A DNA stretch of 23,584 nt from JBBDWJ01 sp040902925 (GCA_040902925.1 JBBDWJ010000194.1:1-23584); one strand, 5' to 3'; positions 1 to 7,803 are shown, counted from the first letter of the stretch. Translations and numbers: made by a program. Notes: generated from the sequence alone by a model not told the origin.

Positions 1-2943
1 ACGATGGCGGGGGCCGGGGCGACGCCGCTGGAACGCCAGTTCTCGACCATCGCCGGTCTCGACTCGATGACCTCGGTCAACACGCAGGGGTCGTCGAGCG
101 TCACGTTGCAATTTACCCTGTCGCGAAACCTCGACGCGGCCGCGCAAGACGTGCAGGCCGCCATCGCCATGGCGCAAGGGCAGCTTCCGCCCGACATGCC
201 CAACCCGCCTTCGTATCGCAAGGCCAATCCCGCCGACCAGCCGGTGCTCTATCTTGCGCTGAGCTCCTCGACCTTGCCACTTTCCGAAGTCAACGAATAC
301 GCCGAGACGTTGCTGGCGCAGCGCATCTCGATGGTCAGCGGCGTGGCGCAGGTGCAGGTTTTCGGATCGCAGAAATACGCGGTGCGCGTGCAAGTCGATC
401 CGCGCGAGCTCGCCAACCGCGGCATCGGCATCGACGAGGTTGTCGACTCGATCCGCAACGGCAACGTCAATCTGCCCACCGGCGTGCTGTGGGGCAGCCA
501 CCAGGCATTTTCGGTGCAGACGACCGGCCAGTTGATGGCGGCGGCGGCGTACAAGCCGCTGATCGTCGCCTACCGCAACGGCTCGCCGGTGCGGCTCGAG
601 GATCTGGGCAACGTTCTCGACAGCGTGGAAACCGACAAGGTCGCCAGTTGGTTCGAGACGACGCGCGCCGTCGTATTGGCTGTGCAGCGCCAACCCGGCA
701 CGAACACGATCGAGGTGGTCGATTCGGTCAAGAATTTGCTTGGACAGTTCAACGACATGATCCCGGCGTCGGTGACGCTGAGCATTCTCGGCGACCGCGC
801 GGAAACCATCCGCGAATCGGTGCACGACGTGAAGTTCACGCTGGTGCTGACGATCGGTCTGGTCATCCTGGTCATCTTCCTGTTCCTGCGAAAGCTTTCG
901 GCCACCGTCATTCCCAGCCTGGCGGTGCCGATGTCGATTGTCGGCACGTTCGCGGTGATGTACCTGTTCGACTACAGCATCGATAATCTCTCGCTGATGG
1001 CGCTGACGCTGTCGGTTGGCTTCGTTGTCGACGACGCCATCGTGATGCTTGAAAACATCGTGCGCCACATCGAGATGGGCGAAACGCCGTACGAAGCGGC
1101 GCTGAAGGGCTCCCGCGAGATCGCCTTTACCGTCGTTTCGATGACCATTTCGCTGGCCGTAGTATTCCTGCCGGTGTTGTTCATGGGCGGCGTGGTGGGC
1201 CGGCTGCTGCAGGAATTTTCGGTCACCATCGGCGTCGCGATTCTCGTATCGGGCGTGGTGTCGCTGAGCCTGACTCCGATGTTGTGCAGCCGCTTTCTGA
1301 AACCGCAGCACGAGGAAAAGCACGGCTACCTGTTCAACCTGTTCGAGCGTTTCTTCGCGGGTATGTTGAGCGCCTACGACACCAGCCTGCGCTGGGTGCT
1401 GCGGTATCGCTTCGCAACGCTGCTGGTCTCTTTTGTCATCGCTGGTGCGACCGCCTGGCTGCTGGTGACGATCCCCAAAGGCTTCCTGCCGACCGAAGAC
1501 ACCGGCTCGATGTTTTCCATCACCGAAGCCCAGCAAGGCATCTCGTTCGACGACATGATGCGCCATCAAACGGAGGTGGCCGAGTTCTTCATGAACGACC
1601 CCAACGTCGACACGCTGTTTTCGGGAATGGGCGGCGGCCGCACGGCTTCGGCCGGCAACCAGGGCCGCATTTTCGTGCACTTGAAGCCGCGCGCCGAGCG
1701 GGAGAAAAGCGTCGACGAATTGATCGAAGAGTGGCGGCCCAAGCTGGCCGAGATCCCGGGGATTCAAGTCTTCATGCAGAATCCGCCGCCGATCCGCCTG
1801 AGCGGCCAGTTCACCAAGAGCCTCTACCAGCTCGTGCTGCAGAGCCCCGACACCAGCCAGCTCTACGAATATACGCCGCAGCTCGAAGCGCGCATTCGCG
1901 AGCTGCCGGGCCTGCAAGACGTCACAACCGATCTGCAAATCTCGAACCCGCAAGTGGATCTGCGCATCGACCGCGACAAGGCCGCGGCCCTCGGCGTTTC
2001 GGCGCGCAAGATCGAAGACGCCTTGTTTTCCGCCTACGCCTCGCGCCAGGTCTCGACCATCTTCGCGCCGAACAACGACTACGCGGTGATTCTCGAGCTG
2101 AAGCCCGAATACCAGCGCGATCCGGCCGCGCTGTCGATGCTCTACATCCGCAGTGACCGCAACGAGCTGGTGCCGATCGACTCGGTAGCGCGCGTCACGC
2201 GCAGCGTTGGACCGCTGACGGTGAACCACTCCGGTCAGTTGCCCGCCGTCACGATCTCGTTCAACCTGCGCCCGGGCGTCGCGCTCGGCGAAGCGGTCAA
2301 CTCGATCAACGAAGTCGCGGCGCAAGTGCTGCCGCAGACGGTCAGCACCAGCTTCCAAGGCACCGCCCAAGCTTTCCAGGAGTCGGAAAAAGGCCTTGGC
2401 TTGCTGCTGTTGATGACCGTCCTGGTGATCTATATCGTGCTGGGCATCTTGTACGAAAGCTTCATCCACCCGCTGACGATTCTTTCCGGACTGCCTTCGG
2501 CGGGTTTTGGCGCGCTGGTCACCTTGATGATCTTTCACCCCGAGCTGAATCTCTACGGCTTCGTCGGCATCATCATGCTGGTGGGCATCGTGAAAAAGAA
2601 CGCCATCATGATGATCGACTTCGCGATCGTGGCCGAGCGCGAGCACGGCAAGAGCGCCTTCGACGCGATCTACGAAGGCTGCCTGGTGCGCTTCCGGCCG
2701 ATCATGATGACGACGATGGCGGCCCTGATGGGAACTCTGCCCATTGCGATCGGCTTCGGAGCAGGCGCCGAAGCGCGGCGTCCGCTGGGCTTGGCGGTCG
2801 TTGGCGGCCTGCTGTTCTCGCAGTTGGTGACGCTCTACATCACGCCGGTTTACTACACCTACCTCGACGGCTTCCAGAACTGGCTGCAGCGCTCGTCGCG
2901 AAAACGGCGGGCCGTCGAAGCCGTGCCTTCGTCAGGCGACTAG
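1..2943 (+). CDS. RND efflux pump inner-membrane permease (HAE1/MdtB-MuxB-like), 5' end cut by window
   Basis: This is a proton-driven drug or solute exporter subunit of the inner membrane that works with a periplasmic adaptor and an outer-membrane channel. The reading frame is already open at base 1 and the protein starts inside the first porter domain (TPLERQF). About 55-60 N-terminal residues, including TM1, lie outside the window; 979 residues are visible against about 1030-1050 for the family. Counting from the ATG at base 4, the TM4 proton-relay acids are D343-D344 (GFVVDDAIVMLENI), and the TM10 lysine region is at K864-K865 (GIVKKNAIMMIDFA). TM2-6 lie at about residues 280-430, the second porter half at about 500-790, and TM8-12 at about 800-960. 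The nearest relatives I recognise by motif are MdtB/MdtC and MuxB/MuxC. The substrate cannot be told from sequence. No partner genes are visible; they would lie upstream. Confidence 0.95.
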   Translation, partial: TMAGAGATPLERQFSTIAGLDSMTSVNTQGSSSVTLQFTLSRNLDAAAQDVQAAIAMAQGQLPPDMPNPPSYRKANPADQPVLYLALSSSTLPLSEVNEYAETLLAQRISMVSGVAQVQVFGSQKYAVRVQVDPRELANRGIGIDEVVDSIRNGNVNLPTGVLWGSHQAFSVQTTGQLMAAAAYKPLIVAYRNGSPVRLEDLGNVLDSVETDKVASWFETTRAVVLAVQRQPGTNTIEVVDSVKNLLGQFNDMIPASVTLSILGDRAETIRESVHDVKFTLVLTIGLVILVIFLFLRKLSATVIPSLAVPMSIVGTFAVMYLFDYSIDNLSLMALTLSVGFVVDDAIVMLENIVRHIEMGETPYEAALKGSREIAFTVVSMTISLAVVFLPVLFMGGVVGRLLQEFSVTIGVAILVSGVVSLSLTPMLCSRFLKPQHEEKHGYLFNLFERFFAGMLSAYDTSLRWVLRYRFATLLVSFVIAGATAWLLVTIPKGFLPTEDTGSMFSITEAQQGISFDDMMRHQTEVAEFFMNDPNVDTLFSGMGGGRTASAGNQGRIFVHLKPRAEREKSVDELIEEWRPKLAEIPGIQVFMQNPPPIRLSGQFTKSLYQLVLQSPDTSQLYEYTPQLEARIRELPGLQDVTTDLQISNPQVDLRIDRDKAAALGVSARKIEDALFSAYASRQVSTIFAPNNDYAVILELKPEYQRDPAALSMLYIRSDRNELVPIDSVARVTRSVGPLTVNHSGQLPAVTISFNLRPGVALGEAVNSINEVAAQVLPQTVSTSFQGTAQAFQESEKGLGLLLLMTVLVIYIVLGILYESFIHPLTILSGLPSAGFGALVTLMIFHPELNLYGFVGIIMLVGIVKKNAIMMIDFAIVAEREHGKSAFDAIYEGCLVRFRPIMMTTMAALMGTLPIAIGFGAGAEARRPLGLAVVGGLLFSQLVTLYITPVYYTYLDGFQNWLQRSSRKRRAVEAVPSSGD

Positions 2944-3144
2944 CGTCGCGCGACGGGAACAACGTTCGCGTCCGGCAGCGCGCGGACCAGGCAACGGCCA
3001 GCAGCGCGCGAATCAGAAATCGCCGCATCGGAAAAGACGGTGATCCGTTGAAATTGCCGCCGCCCGTGCAGTGAGAAATACGCTGCTCCCGGTAAGTTAA
3101 ACGCGCGTCCCACGCCGCTGTTTCGCGTAAATTGAGCGCCAATC

Positions 3145-3153
3145 TGCTATACT
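3145..3153 (+). promoter_or_regulatory. Extended -10 promoter (TGCTATACT) for the cold-shock-like gene
   Basis: TGC-TATACT matches the extended -10 form (TGnTATAAT). No good -35 sits 16-18 bases upstream; the nearby TTGAGC (3132-3137) is only 10 bases from the -10. The predicted transcript would start near 3160, leaving about 295 nt of leader before the ATG at 3455. Prediction from sequence only. Confidence 0.45.
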
Positions 3154-3454
3154 GGAGCCACGTTTGATTGACCCGCGCAACCTGGCGGAAACGGCGTCCA
3201 CGCCAGGTAGCACGCCATCAAATGTGAAACGGATCGTCCGGTGAGGTCTTTCTCAGAGAGCTCCCGGTTTCGGGGTTGGGTGTACACCGATCCGTATTTT
3301 TCTCTCACTGAGTGGGCCAATTCCTGAGCCGACTCGCCAGGCGCCATAGTCGCACCAAGCGCGCCCGCGGCTCGCATCACTCTCTCGGATGACAAACGCC
3401 GGCAACCAGCAGGCCGCAGTGTCGTGAAAGCCCGCCGCGGCAAGGAAAGAAAAC
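3154..3454 (+). other. Long structured 5' leader, possible attenuator or thermosensor
   Basis: The 511 bases between the efflux gene and the cold-shock-like gene hold no convincing ORF. The second half is rich in perfect inverted repeats. An 8-bp stem pairs 3180-3187 with 3201-3208. A second 8-bp stem pairs 3229-3236 (ACGGATCG) with 3288-3295 (CGATCCGT), can grow to 11 bp with a bulge, and runs straight into ATTTTTCTCTC, so it resembles an attenuator. A 10-bp palindrome GGTGTACACC lies at 3279-3288, and a small CCCG/CGGG hairpin lies inside. The bases 2944-3144 show nothing I recognise. Known cold-shock genes such as cspA carry long regulatory leaders; applying that here is inference. Confidence 0.4.
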
Positions 3455-4054
3455 ATGACCGGAAGAATCGAAGTACTGGACACCGAAGGCAGACCGGGCT
3501 TCATTAGGTCCGACGAAGGGGTGCTGGTCCATTTCCGCCTGAGCGAAGTCACTTTGCGCCACGCCGACGACCTGGTCGTGGGTCAGCTTGTGACCTTTGA
3601 CGTCGAGAACGGCAATCCCCCCAAAGCGTTCAATATCAAAATCGAGAAGCGGCATTACACGTCTCACGGAGCCGAAAAACGCCAGCAGCCGGTTCGATAC
3701 AACGGCTTCGAGCAGACCGGAAACATCCGCGCATACAAGTTTGAAAGGCTGTCCGCCGAGGGCGAGACCCAAACGGCCACGGTGCGAACGGACCTGTCGC
3801 TGTTTCTCAAACACCAGATCGGACTGCAAGACGGCCCGGCGCTGTGTTTGCGGGTAGTGACCGCGGAGTTGAGCGACGAGCTCCCGGAAGCGCAGCGGCC
3901 GTTTCAGCGAACGCTGACCGACGAAGACATGCGAGCGCACACGGCCGCCAGGACCGTGCCCGAAAAGCGCAAACACACCACAAGAGCCAACGCCGCCAAC
4001 GCGCGAGCCCGCAGACACGCCTGGGGAAGCAGCGGCCCGCGCACCACCAACTGA
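3455..4054 (+). CDS. Cold-shock-domain-like protein with an unrecognised second domain and basic tail
   Basis: The protein has 199 residues. Residues 2-62 follow the cold-shock OB-fold pattern: an RNP1-like stretch ending GFIRS, an RNP2-like VLVHF, then VVGQLVTFDVENG and a closing strand. Known cold-shock domains bind single-stranded RNA or DNA through aromatics of RNP1 and RNP2. Here RNP1 reads GRPGFI rather than KGFGFI, so one aromatic is missing and nucleic-acid binding may be weaker or altered. Residues about 80-145 look like a second compact domain (it contains DLSLFLKHQIGLQDGPALCL) that I do not recognise. Residues about 165-199 are Arg/Lys-rich and probably disordered. The start is supported by AAGGAAAG at 3442-3449, 5 bases before the ATG. 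It stands alone after a long structured leader and converges on the M20 gene. Confidence 0.7.
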   Translation: MTGRIEVLDTEGRPGFIRSDEGVLVHFRLSEVTLRHADDLVVGQLVTFDVENGNPPKAFNIKIEKRHYTSHGAEKRQQPVRYNGFEQTGNIRAYKFERLSAEGETQTATVRTDLSLFLKHQIGLQDGPALCLRVVTAELSDELPEAQRPFQRTLTDEDMRAHTAARTVPEKRKHTTRANAANARARRHAWGSSGPRTTN

Positions 4055-4071
4055 CGAGTACGCGAATTCTC

Positions 4072-4098
4072 TGGCGAGCGAGGGATTCGATCCGTCCC
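4072..4098 (-). other. tRNA 3'-end-like remnant (Ser-like T-arm and CCA)
   Basis: On the minus strand this reads GGATCGAATCCCTCGCTC then GCCA, close to the T-arm, acceptor strand and CCA of a tRNA. About 76 nt upstream on that strand, GTGCGAG (near 4145) could pair with the 3' strand at 6 of 7 positions, but I cannot form a D-arm or a proper anticodon arm. The T-stem has a C-C mismatch and the loop lacks TTC. It is either a decayed tRNA or a chance likeness, and not a functional tRNA. tRNA 3' ends commonly mark integration sites. Confidence 0.25.
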
Positions 4099-4168
4099 AC
4101 GAACGCCGTTATAGCGCGGCCGGCCCCAACCACCGATCGACTCGCACAAGAACAAACATCGCCGCAGG

Positions 4169-4340
4169 CGATCCGAGCCCCATCCGCAAGGGTGGGGCCA
4201 CTGCGCCAAAACCACGCTGCGCTTCCCCGCCAAATTGCGCTGCGCTTCCCCGCGAAAACGGCGCTGCGCTTCTCCGTTACGTTTCTCGTAGCATTCGAAA
4301 CCGCGCGCAGACCCCGCCCTGGCGGACGGGGCTCGGATCG
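4169..4340. repeat. MITE-like or BIME-like element with 13-bp perfect terminal inverted repeats
   Basis: CGATCCGAGCCCC (4169-4181) is the exact reverse complement of GGGGCTCGGATCG (4328-4340). Inside lie a 9-bp hairpin closed by a GCAA tetraloop (4177-4198, one G-T pair) and three direct repeats of about 23-24 bp beginning CGCTGCGCTTC at 4215, 4238 and 4262. No transposase is encoded and no clear target-site duplication is visible. It fills most of the 332-base gap between two convergent genes. Confidence 0.6.
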
Positions 4341-4355
4341 GGCGAGGCGCCCGAT
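4337..4355. terminator. Candidate bidirectional hairpin between convergent genes
   Basis: ATCGGGCG, AGG loop, CGCCCGAT: a perfect 8-bp stem with a 3-base loop, 32 bases past the stop of the minus-strand M20 gene. There is no U-tract on either side, so intrinsic termination is uncertain. It overlaps the right arm of the inverted-repeat element. Confidence 0.35.
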
Positions 4356-4386
4356 ATACCAACGCGTCAAACCGCTCTGGTTGCCA

Positions 4387-5547
4387 TCAAACGGCAGCAA
4401 TCATCTTCACTAAAAGGGCCGCGCGCCCGGAAAGCTTGTCGATCACGATATGTTCATGCAGCGCATGCGCCCCGTCGCCAATCGCGCCTAGGCCATCGAG
4501 AGTTGGAACACCCAGCGCGGCGGTAAAATTTCCGTCGGAGCCGCCTCCCACTTGCGCTTCGCTGACTTCGACGCCCAGCTCCCGCCCCGCTTTCACGGCA
4601 AGCTCGTAGAGGCGGGCGACTTTCGCGGTGCGCTCGAGCGGCGGCCGCCGCAATCCACCGTCGACGATCAACCGCGTTCTGCGGTCGAACGGCTTCAGCG
4701 CCCGGAACTGTTTCTCTAGACGCCGCGCCTGAACCGCGCGCGGCGTGCGCACATCCACCTGCGCCTCGGCTTCCTCGGCCACCACATTCGAGCGCGTCCC
4801 TCCCGAGATCACGCCCGGGTTCACAGTGATACCCGACTTCAAGTCCGTCCAAGCCGAGATGCGTTCGATCTGCCTGGCGATCTCGACGATGGCGCTGGCG
4901 CCGCGCTCGAAGTCGAGCCCGGCATGCGCCGAACGGCCCACGACGCGAATCGTGTAGCCGCCGCCGCCCTTGCGTCCGGTTTTTAGCGCCCCCTTGGGCC
5001 CGAACGCAGGCTCGGCGACAAACACGGTGCGGCTGCGTTTGGCCTCCGCCTCGGTGTGCCGCCGCGAAGTTGGGCTCCCGATTTCTTCCTCGGAGTTGAG
5101 TTGGACCACGTACTTGCCATCGAACGGTATATCGAGCTCGTGCAACGCTTGCGCCGCGAAAACAAGTAGCGCCACCCCGGCCTTCATATCGAACGCGCCC
5201 GGGCCCCACAGCCGGCCCTTCTCGCGCTTGCACGGCATGCGGTCGAGCGTTCCCATCGCCCAAACCGTATCGAGATGGCCGAGCCCAAGCACCTGACCGC
5301 CCTGCTTCGACGCCGATTTCCGGCCGCGCGCCGCCTTCGGGGAAAACTCGATGCGCAGATGGTTGCCGTACTCGCGCTCGCGGTGCAGCTTCACTTTCCC
5401 CGCCTTCGGCAGGTTGTCGGCAACGTAAGCAACGGCCTGATCGACCGCCCGCTTGTTGTCGGTCGGAGATTCGATGCGCACCAACCCTTCGATCCATTCC
5501 AGCATCGCAGGCAGGCGCGTTTGCGTGTATTGAAGAACAGGGTCCAT
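4387..5547 (-). CDS. M20 family metallopeptidase (glutamate carboxypeptidase/CPG2-like)
   Basis: A 386-residue di-zinc exopeptidase or deacylase of the M20/ArgE/CPG2 family, probably cytoplasmic as no signal peptide is visible. Metal site candidates are H91 and D93 (GHLDTVW), D120 (GAFDMKAG), E154 catalytic and E155 ligand (NSEEEIGS), E179 (VAEPAFG) and H361 (GDGAHALHEH). The dimerisation lid domain lies at about residues 195-305 (GRSAHAG onwards). Length is normal for the family. Substrate specificity cannot be read from the sequence; CPG2-like members cleave C-terminal glutamate or acyl-amino bonds. The chosen ATG has no good Shine-Dalgarno; GAGG lies 16 bases away. It is divergent from fabZ and shares a 192-base control region. 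Confidence 0.88.
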   Translation of the reverse strand: MDPVLQYTQTRLPAMLEWIEGLVRIESPTDNKRAVDQAVAYVADNLPKAGKVKLHREREYGNHLRIEFSPKAARGRKSASKQGGQVLGLGHLDTVWAMGTLDRMPCKREKGRLWGPGAFDMKAGVALLVFAAQALHELDIPFDGKYVVQLNSEEEIGSPTSRRHTEAEAKRSRTVFVAEPAFGPKGALKTGRKGGGGYTIRVVGRSAHAGLDFERGASAIVEIARQIERISAWTDLKSGITVNPGVISGGTRSNVVAEEAEAQVDVRTPRAVQARRLEKQFRALKPFDRRTRLIVDGGLRRPPLERTAKVARLYELAVKAGRELGVEVSEAQVGGGSDGNFTAALGVPTLDGLGAIGDGAHALHEHIVIDKLSGRAALLVKMIAAV

Positions 5548-5567
5548 AAGAGTGAATGTTTATCCTC

Positions 5568-5605
5568 TGGTATAATCGCATCTTTTCCAGTGCAACTCTG
5601 AGTTG
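5568..5605 (+). promoter_or_regulatory. Extended -10 promoter for fabZ-lpxA-lpxI with operator-like palindrome
   Basis: TGG-TATAAT (5568-5576) is a perfect extended -10 on the plus strand, with no clear -35. Just downstream of the expected start lies CAACTC-T-GAGTTG (5593-5605), a perfect 6+1+6 inverted repeat that could bind a dimeric regulator. The reverse strand of the same block (ATTATACC) is the only -10-like sequence for the divergent M20 gene, so both genes may be controlled here. Confidence 0.5.
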
Positions 5606-5739
5606 GACCGTGCGGTAGCAAGGCATCCTGGTGGCACAGACAATCCGGTCTGTGCGCGGGACACCCATTCAGGCAAGGTTACAGGCGTGATCGCCTGCCG
5701 CTGCCCGCGCGGGCCATAACCCGCCGACTCCCGATCATC
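5606..5739 (+). other. Structured leader of fabZ
   Basis: About 155 nt of untranslated RNA is predicted ahead of fabZ. It carries two perfect hairpins: GCACAGAC, 6-base loop, GTCTGTGC (5634-5655) and CAGGCG, TGAT loop, CGCCTG (5682-5697). No known riboswitch core was recognised. It could be a leader regulator or an unannotated small RNA. Confidence 0.35.
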
Positions 5740-6207
5740 ATGCTCGACATCAATCAAATCCGCGACATCCTGCCGCACCGCTATCCCATGCTGTTGGTCG
5801 ACCGCATCGTCGAGGTTGCGGACGACCGCATCGTCGGCTTGAAAAACGTCACCACGAACGAACCCTTCTTCCAAGGGCATTTCCCCTGCTATCCGGTCAT
5901 GCCAGGCGTGCTGATCGTGGAAACCATGGCGCAGGTTGGCGCGGTTCTGCTGCTGCGCGCCGTCGAGAAGCGCGACGACAAGCTCGTATTCTTTACCAGC
6001 ATCGAGAAAGCGAAGTTTCGCAAACCGGTCGTGCCGGGCGATCAGTTGCGTGTCGAAATGCAGGTTTTAAGGCGCAGGGCAACGGTGTGCAAGATGAGTG
6101 GTAGAGTGACCGTGGACGGCTCGCTCGTGGCGGAGGCGATTCTGATGTGCCAACTCGCCGACAAGCCCTCGCCATCCGGTTCCCCAAAAGCTTCGAGCGG
6201 ATCGTAG
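5740..6207 (+). CDS. fabZ: 3-hydroxyacyl-ACP dehydratase FabZ
   Basis: A 155-residue hot-dog-fold enzyme that dehydrates (3R)-hydroxyacyl-ACP in type II fatty acid synthesis, in the cytoplasm. The substrate pool is shared with LpxA, which uses the same 3-hydroxyacyl-ACP. Signatures: PHRYPMLLVDRI (12-23) and the active-site block FQGHFPCYPVMPGVLIVE, with catalytic H47 and E61. The length is typical; the last 12 residues are a Ser/Pro-rich tail. No clear Shine-Dalgarno precedes the ATG, though the conserved N-terminus supports this start. It is the first gene of a lipid A transcription unit with lpxA 10 bases downstream, whose GAGG overlaps the fabZ stop codon. Confidence 0.96.
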   Translation: MLDINQIRDILPHRYPMLLVDRIVEVADDRIVGLKNVTTNEPFFQGHFPCYPVMPGVLIVETMAQVGAVLLLRAVEKRDDKLVFFTSIEKAKFRKPVVPGDQLRVEMQVLRRRATVCKMSGRVTVDGSLVAEAILMCQLADKPSPSGSPKASSGS

Positions 6208-6217
6208 AGGCGTCCCG

Positions 6218-6994
6218 ATGGCGATCCACCCCAGCGCAGTCGTCGATGCCCGCGTGCGCATCCACGAGACAGCCGAAATCGGACCCTTCTGCGTGATCGG
6301 CGCCGAAGTGGAGATCGGCGCCCGTACGCAGTTGCTGGCGCACGTCTACGTCGAGGGACCGATTACCATCGGAGAAAAAAACGTATTTCAGCCGTACTCG
6401 TCCATAGGCAGCTCGCCGCAGGATCTTAAGTATCAAGGCGAACGCACCGCAACGCGCATCGGCAGCCGCAACCTGATTCGTGAATTCGTCACCGTCCATC
6501 GCGGCACCGGCGGGGGCGGGGGACTGACTTCGATCGGCGACGACAACCTGCTGCAAGCCTACGCGCACGTCGCGCACGACTGCCACGTGCGGTCGCATTG
6601 CATCCTGGCGCACGGCGCGACTCTCGGCGGCCACGTCACGGTGGAAGACTGGGCCGTGGTCGGCGCGCACAGCGGCGTGCACCAGTTCTGCATCATCGGC
6701 AAACACTGCTACGTCGGCGGCTATAGCGTCATCACGCAAAGCGTCATGCCGTTTTCGCTCGTCGTCACCGAGCGCGGCGCCAGAACCTTTGGCGTGAACA
6801 AGACCGGCCTCGAACGCCGCGGCTTTTCGAAAGAGACGATTCAGAATCTGCACAAGTCGTTCCGCACGCTAACCAAAGGCGGACTCAACACCGAACAAGC
6901 CCTCGATCGAATCGCCGCCGAGATCAGCGGCGACGAAAGCGTGAACGAGCTGGTCGCGTTCATCAAGGCCGCCGAGCGAGGGATCGTGAAGTGA
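6218..6994 (+). CDS. lpxA: Acyl-ACP--UDP-N-acetylglucosamine O-acyltransferase LpxA
   Basis: This catalyses the first step of lipid A synthesis, moving a 3-hydroxyacyl chain from ACP to UDP-GlcNAc. The 258 residues (262 in E. coli) open with left-handed beta-helix hexapeptide repeats from HPSAVVD through about residue 185, followed by the helical C-terminal domain from FGVNKTGLERRGFS. The catalytic His is H120 (AHVAHDC), with H117 beside it; GVHQFCIIG and YVGGYS match the acyl-chain pocket strands. GAGG at 6207-6210 lies 7 bases before the ATG and overlaps the fabZ stop. A nearby Gfo/Idh dehydrogenase raises the possibility that the true acceptor is a 3-amino sugar nucleotide, as in organisms with GnnA/GnnB; that is inference. 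Confidence 0.96.
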   Translation: MAIHPSAVVDARVRIHETAEIGPFCVIGAEVEIGARTQLLAHVYVEGPITIGEKNVFQPYSSIGSSPQDLKYQGERTATRIGSRNLIREFVTVHRGTGGGGGLTSIGDDNLLQAYAHVAHDCHVRSHCILAHGATLGGHVTVEDWAVVGAHSGVHQFCIIGKHCYVGGYSVITQSVMPFSLVVTERGARTFGVNKTGLERRGFSKETIQNLHKSFRTLTKGGLNTEQALDRIAAEISGDESVNELVAFIKAAERGIVK

Positions 6995-7803
6995 AGTACG
7001 GCCTCATCGCCGGCGGAGGCCGCTTTCCCTTGATGGTGCTTTCCGCCGCGAAACAGCAAGGCCACGAGATGGTCGTGGTGGCCGTCAAAGAAGAAACGCT
7101 GCCCGAGATCGAAGCGCTCGCCGGCCGCTGCTACTGGGTCTCGCTCGGCGAGTTGTCGAAGCTGATCGAGATTCTCCAAAAAGAGCAGATCACCGAAGCC
7201 ATCATGGCCGGGCGCGTGCAGCACAAGCGCATCTTCTCGTCCATCCGCCCCGATTGGAAGCTGATCAAGCTGCTGGCGTCGCTGCCGCGAAAAAATACCG
7301 ACTCGCTGATCGGCGGGGTCGCAAAAATCCTGGCCGACGAGGGCATCAAGCTGATCGACTCGACGGCCTTGCTAGCGCCCTGCATGGCCAAAGAAGGGCC
7401 GAACACCAAGCGTAAGCCAACCGCCGAAGAGCAGGTCGACATCGACTACGGAACCGAAGTCGCACGGGCTCTCGCCGCATACGACATCGGTCAAAGCGTG
7501 GTGATCTGCGAAAAAGCCTGTGTGGCAGTCGAAGCCATGGAAGGCACCGACAACATCATCGAGCGAGCGGGACAATTCAGCAACGGCCGGCGCCTGACGG
7601 TAGTAAAAGTAGCCAAGCCGAAGCAAGACATGCGATTCGACGTGCCCGTCGTCGGGCCGATCACGATCAACAAGATGAAAAGCGTAGGGGCGACTGCCTT
7701 AGCGGTCGATGCCGGCAAGACATTATTCATCGACAGAGACGAGTTGTTGTCCGAAGCTGAGGCGTCGAAGATCGCGATTCTGGGTCAGCCGCCGACAACA
7801 TAA
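6991..7803 (+). CDS. lpxI: UDP-2,3-diacylglucosamine pyrophosphatase LpxI (DUF1009)
   Basis: The LpxH replacement used by many non-gammaproteobacteria. It hydrolyses UDP-2,3-diacylglucosamine to lipid X and UMP. The 270 residues start with LIAGGGRFPLMV and contain the conserved AGRVQHKRIF block (73-82), a central EEQVDIDYGTEVARAL stretch, and the C-terminal active-site motif QDMRFDVPVVGP with D213 and D217. The start codon is GTG, overlapping the lpxA stop as GTGA, with AGGGA 7 bases upstream, which indicates translational coupling. No lpxB, lpxD or lpxK is present in the window. In related clusters one would expect the dehydrogenase now found at 9213 to follow directly. Confidence 0.94.
   Translation: MKYGLIAGGGRFPLMVLSAAKQQGHEMVVVAVKEETLPEIEALAGRCYWVSLGELSKLIEILQKEQITEAIMAGRVQHKRIFSSIRPDWKLIKLLASLPRKNTDSLIGGVAKILADEGIKLIDSTALLAPCMAKEGPNTKRKPTAEEQVDIDYGTEVARALAAYDIGQSVVICEKACVAVEAMEGTDNIIERAGQFSNGRRLTVVKVAKPKQDMRFDVPVVGPITINKMKSVGATALAVDAGKTLFIDRDELLSEAEASKIAILGQPPTT

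Noticed and set aside
1284..2156. 290-codon open frame inside the efflux gene
   Set aside because: It is an out-of-frame shadow of a strongly conserved RND coding sequence; its product is Arg/Ala-rich without any motif.
3377..4018. 213-codon minus-strand frame opposite the cold-shock-like gene
   Set aside because: The plus-strand gene has a good ribosome site and a domain pattern; the minus frame has neither.
5577..5739. 6S RNA or a known riboswitch in the fabZ leader
   Set aside because: Two hairpins are present but I could not form the long closing stem and central bubble of 6S RNA nor recognise any riboswitch core.
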